From an uncultured Lachnospiraceae bacterium (GTDB lineage Bacteria > Bacillota > Clostridia > Lachnospirales > Lachnospiraceae), in contig CAKRSV010000015.1 in the NCBI GenBank assembly GCA_934401915.1, positions 1-51,625 on the forward strand: a stretch of DNA of 51,625 bases, read 5' to 3'. The position numbers were made by a program, and so were the translations under genes. The notes beneath the pieces are model-generated. The model saw only the letters and a list, made by a program, of their open reading frames with translations. It did not search any database and was not told where the DNA came from. How positions within the stretch are numbered: the first letter of the stretch is position 1; the number at the start of each line of letters is the position of its first letter. This document shows positions 51,595 to 51,625 of the stretch, piece after piece.

Positions 51595-51625
51595 ATGAGG
51601 TACACACAAGAACAAATATCGACAG
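51595..51625 (+). CDS. Possible start of a plus-strand gene, cut by window edge
   Basis: An ATG at 51595 opens a frame (MRYTQEQIST) that runs off the window. The first residues recall the CHC2-like/Toprim DUF3991 proteins of integrative elements, which often begin M-Y-T-x-E-Q-I. Ten codons and no clear ribosome site are weak evidence. Confidence 0.25.
   Translation, partial: MRYTQEQIST

Overview
The window comes from a Gram-positive anaerobe of the Clostridia, most likely a Lachnospiraceae gut commensal. The evidence is the 5' end of a clostridial-type 16S rRNA at the left edge, the secG - rnr - smpB - ssrA order, strong AGGAGG ribosome sites, near-consensus sigma-A promoters, many 4Fe-4S oxidoreductases and TraX/RSH/HD-GYP genes typical of that family. 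I identify the family by recognition only; I could not run a search. Almost every gene is on the minus strand, so transcription runs right to left.

Layout, left to right. 1-928: start of 16S rRNA, its long leader and tandem promoters. 0.9-13.5 kb: envelope and export block (lipoprotein, sensor kinase, RND exporter with a 350-residue coiled-coil insert, second lipoprotein, FtsX-type ABC exporter, response regulator, small membrane protein). 13.6-19 kb: chemoreceptor, tmRNA, SmpB, RNase R, SecG (ribosome rescue and RNA decay next to a secretion gene). 19-29 kb: TraX, a metallo-beta-lactamase fold hydrolase, RSH (p)ppGpp enzyme, Xaa-Pro aminopeptidase, cupin, DUF362 ferredoxin, HD-GYP-like protein, MATE exporter. 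29-36 kb: small enzymes mixed with broken genes. 36-40 kb: nitroreductase and an ECF sigma / membrane protein / ABC operon. 40-47.6 kb: CPBP and LytTR remnants, an OmpR two-component system with a lipoprotein, and an AgrC/AgrA-like pair. 47.9-51.4 kb: strongly AT-rich island with a toxin-antitoxin pair followed by a membrane-anchored Macro-domain protein and a TIR-TPR protein.

The two main observations are these. (1) The right-hand island looks like a type II Thoeris-like antiphage system (two transmembrane helices plus Macro domain = ThsA-like; TIR = ThsB-like). Its TIR protein carries about 500 residues of TPR-like repeats, and a Phd/RelE module sits directly upstream on the same strand, perhaps in the same transcript. 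(2) Between 29 and 47.6 kb at least six genes are damaged: an RsmC-like methyltransferase, a choloylglycine-hydrolase-like gene, a Cu/Zn-SOD-like gene, a CPBP protease, a LytTR regulator and a membrane protein. Three of them read as an N-terminal part in one frame joined to the correct C-terminal part in another frame at a short shared sequence, as expected from microhomology-mediated internal deletions.

Regulation visible in the sequence: near-consensus promoters ahead of most units, a palindromic operator over the promoter of the FtsX-type ABC operon, a hairpin/promoter hybrid ahead of the RND exporter, a LytTR-like site ahead of the AgrAC-like operon, and a 20-bp inverted repeat spanning the toxin-antitoxin promoter.
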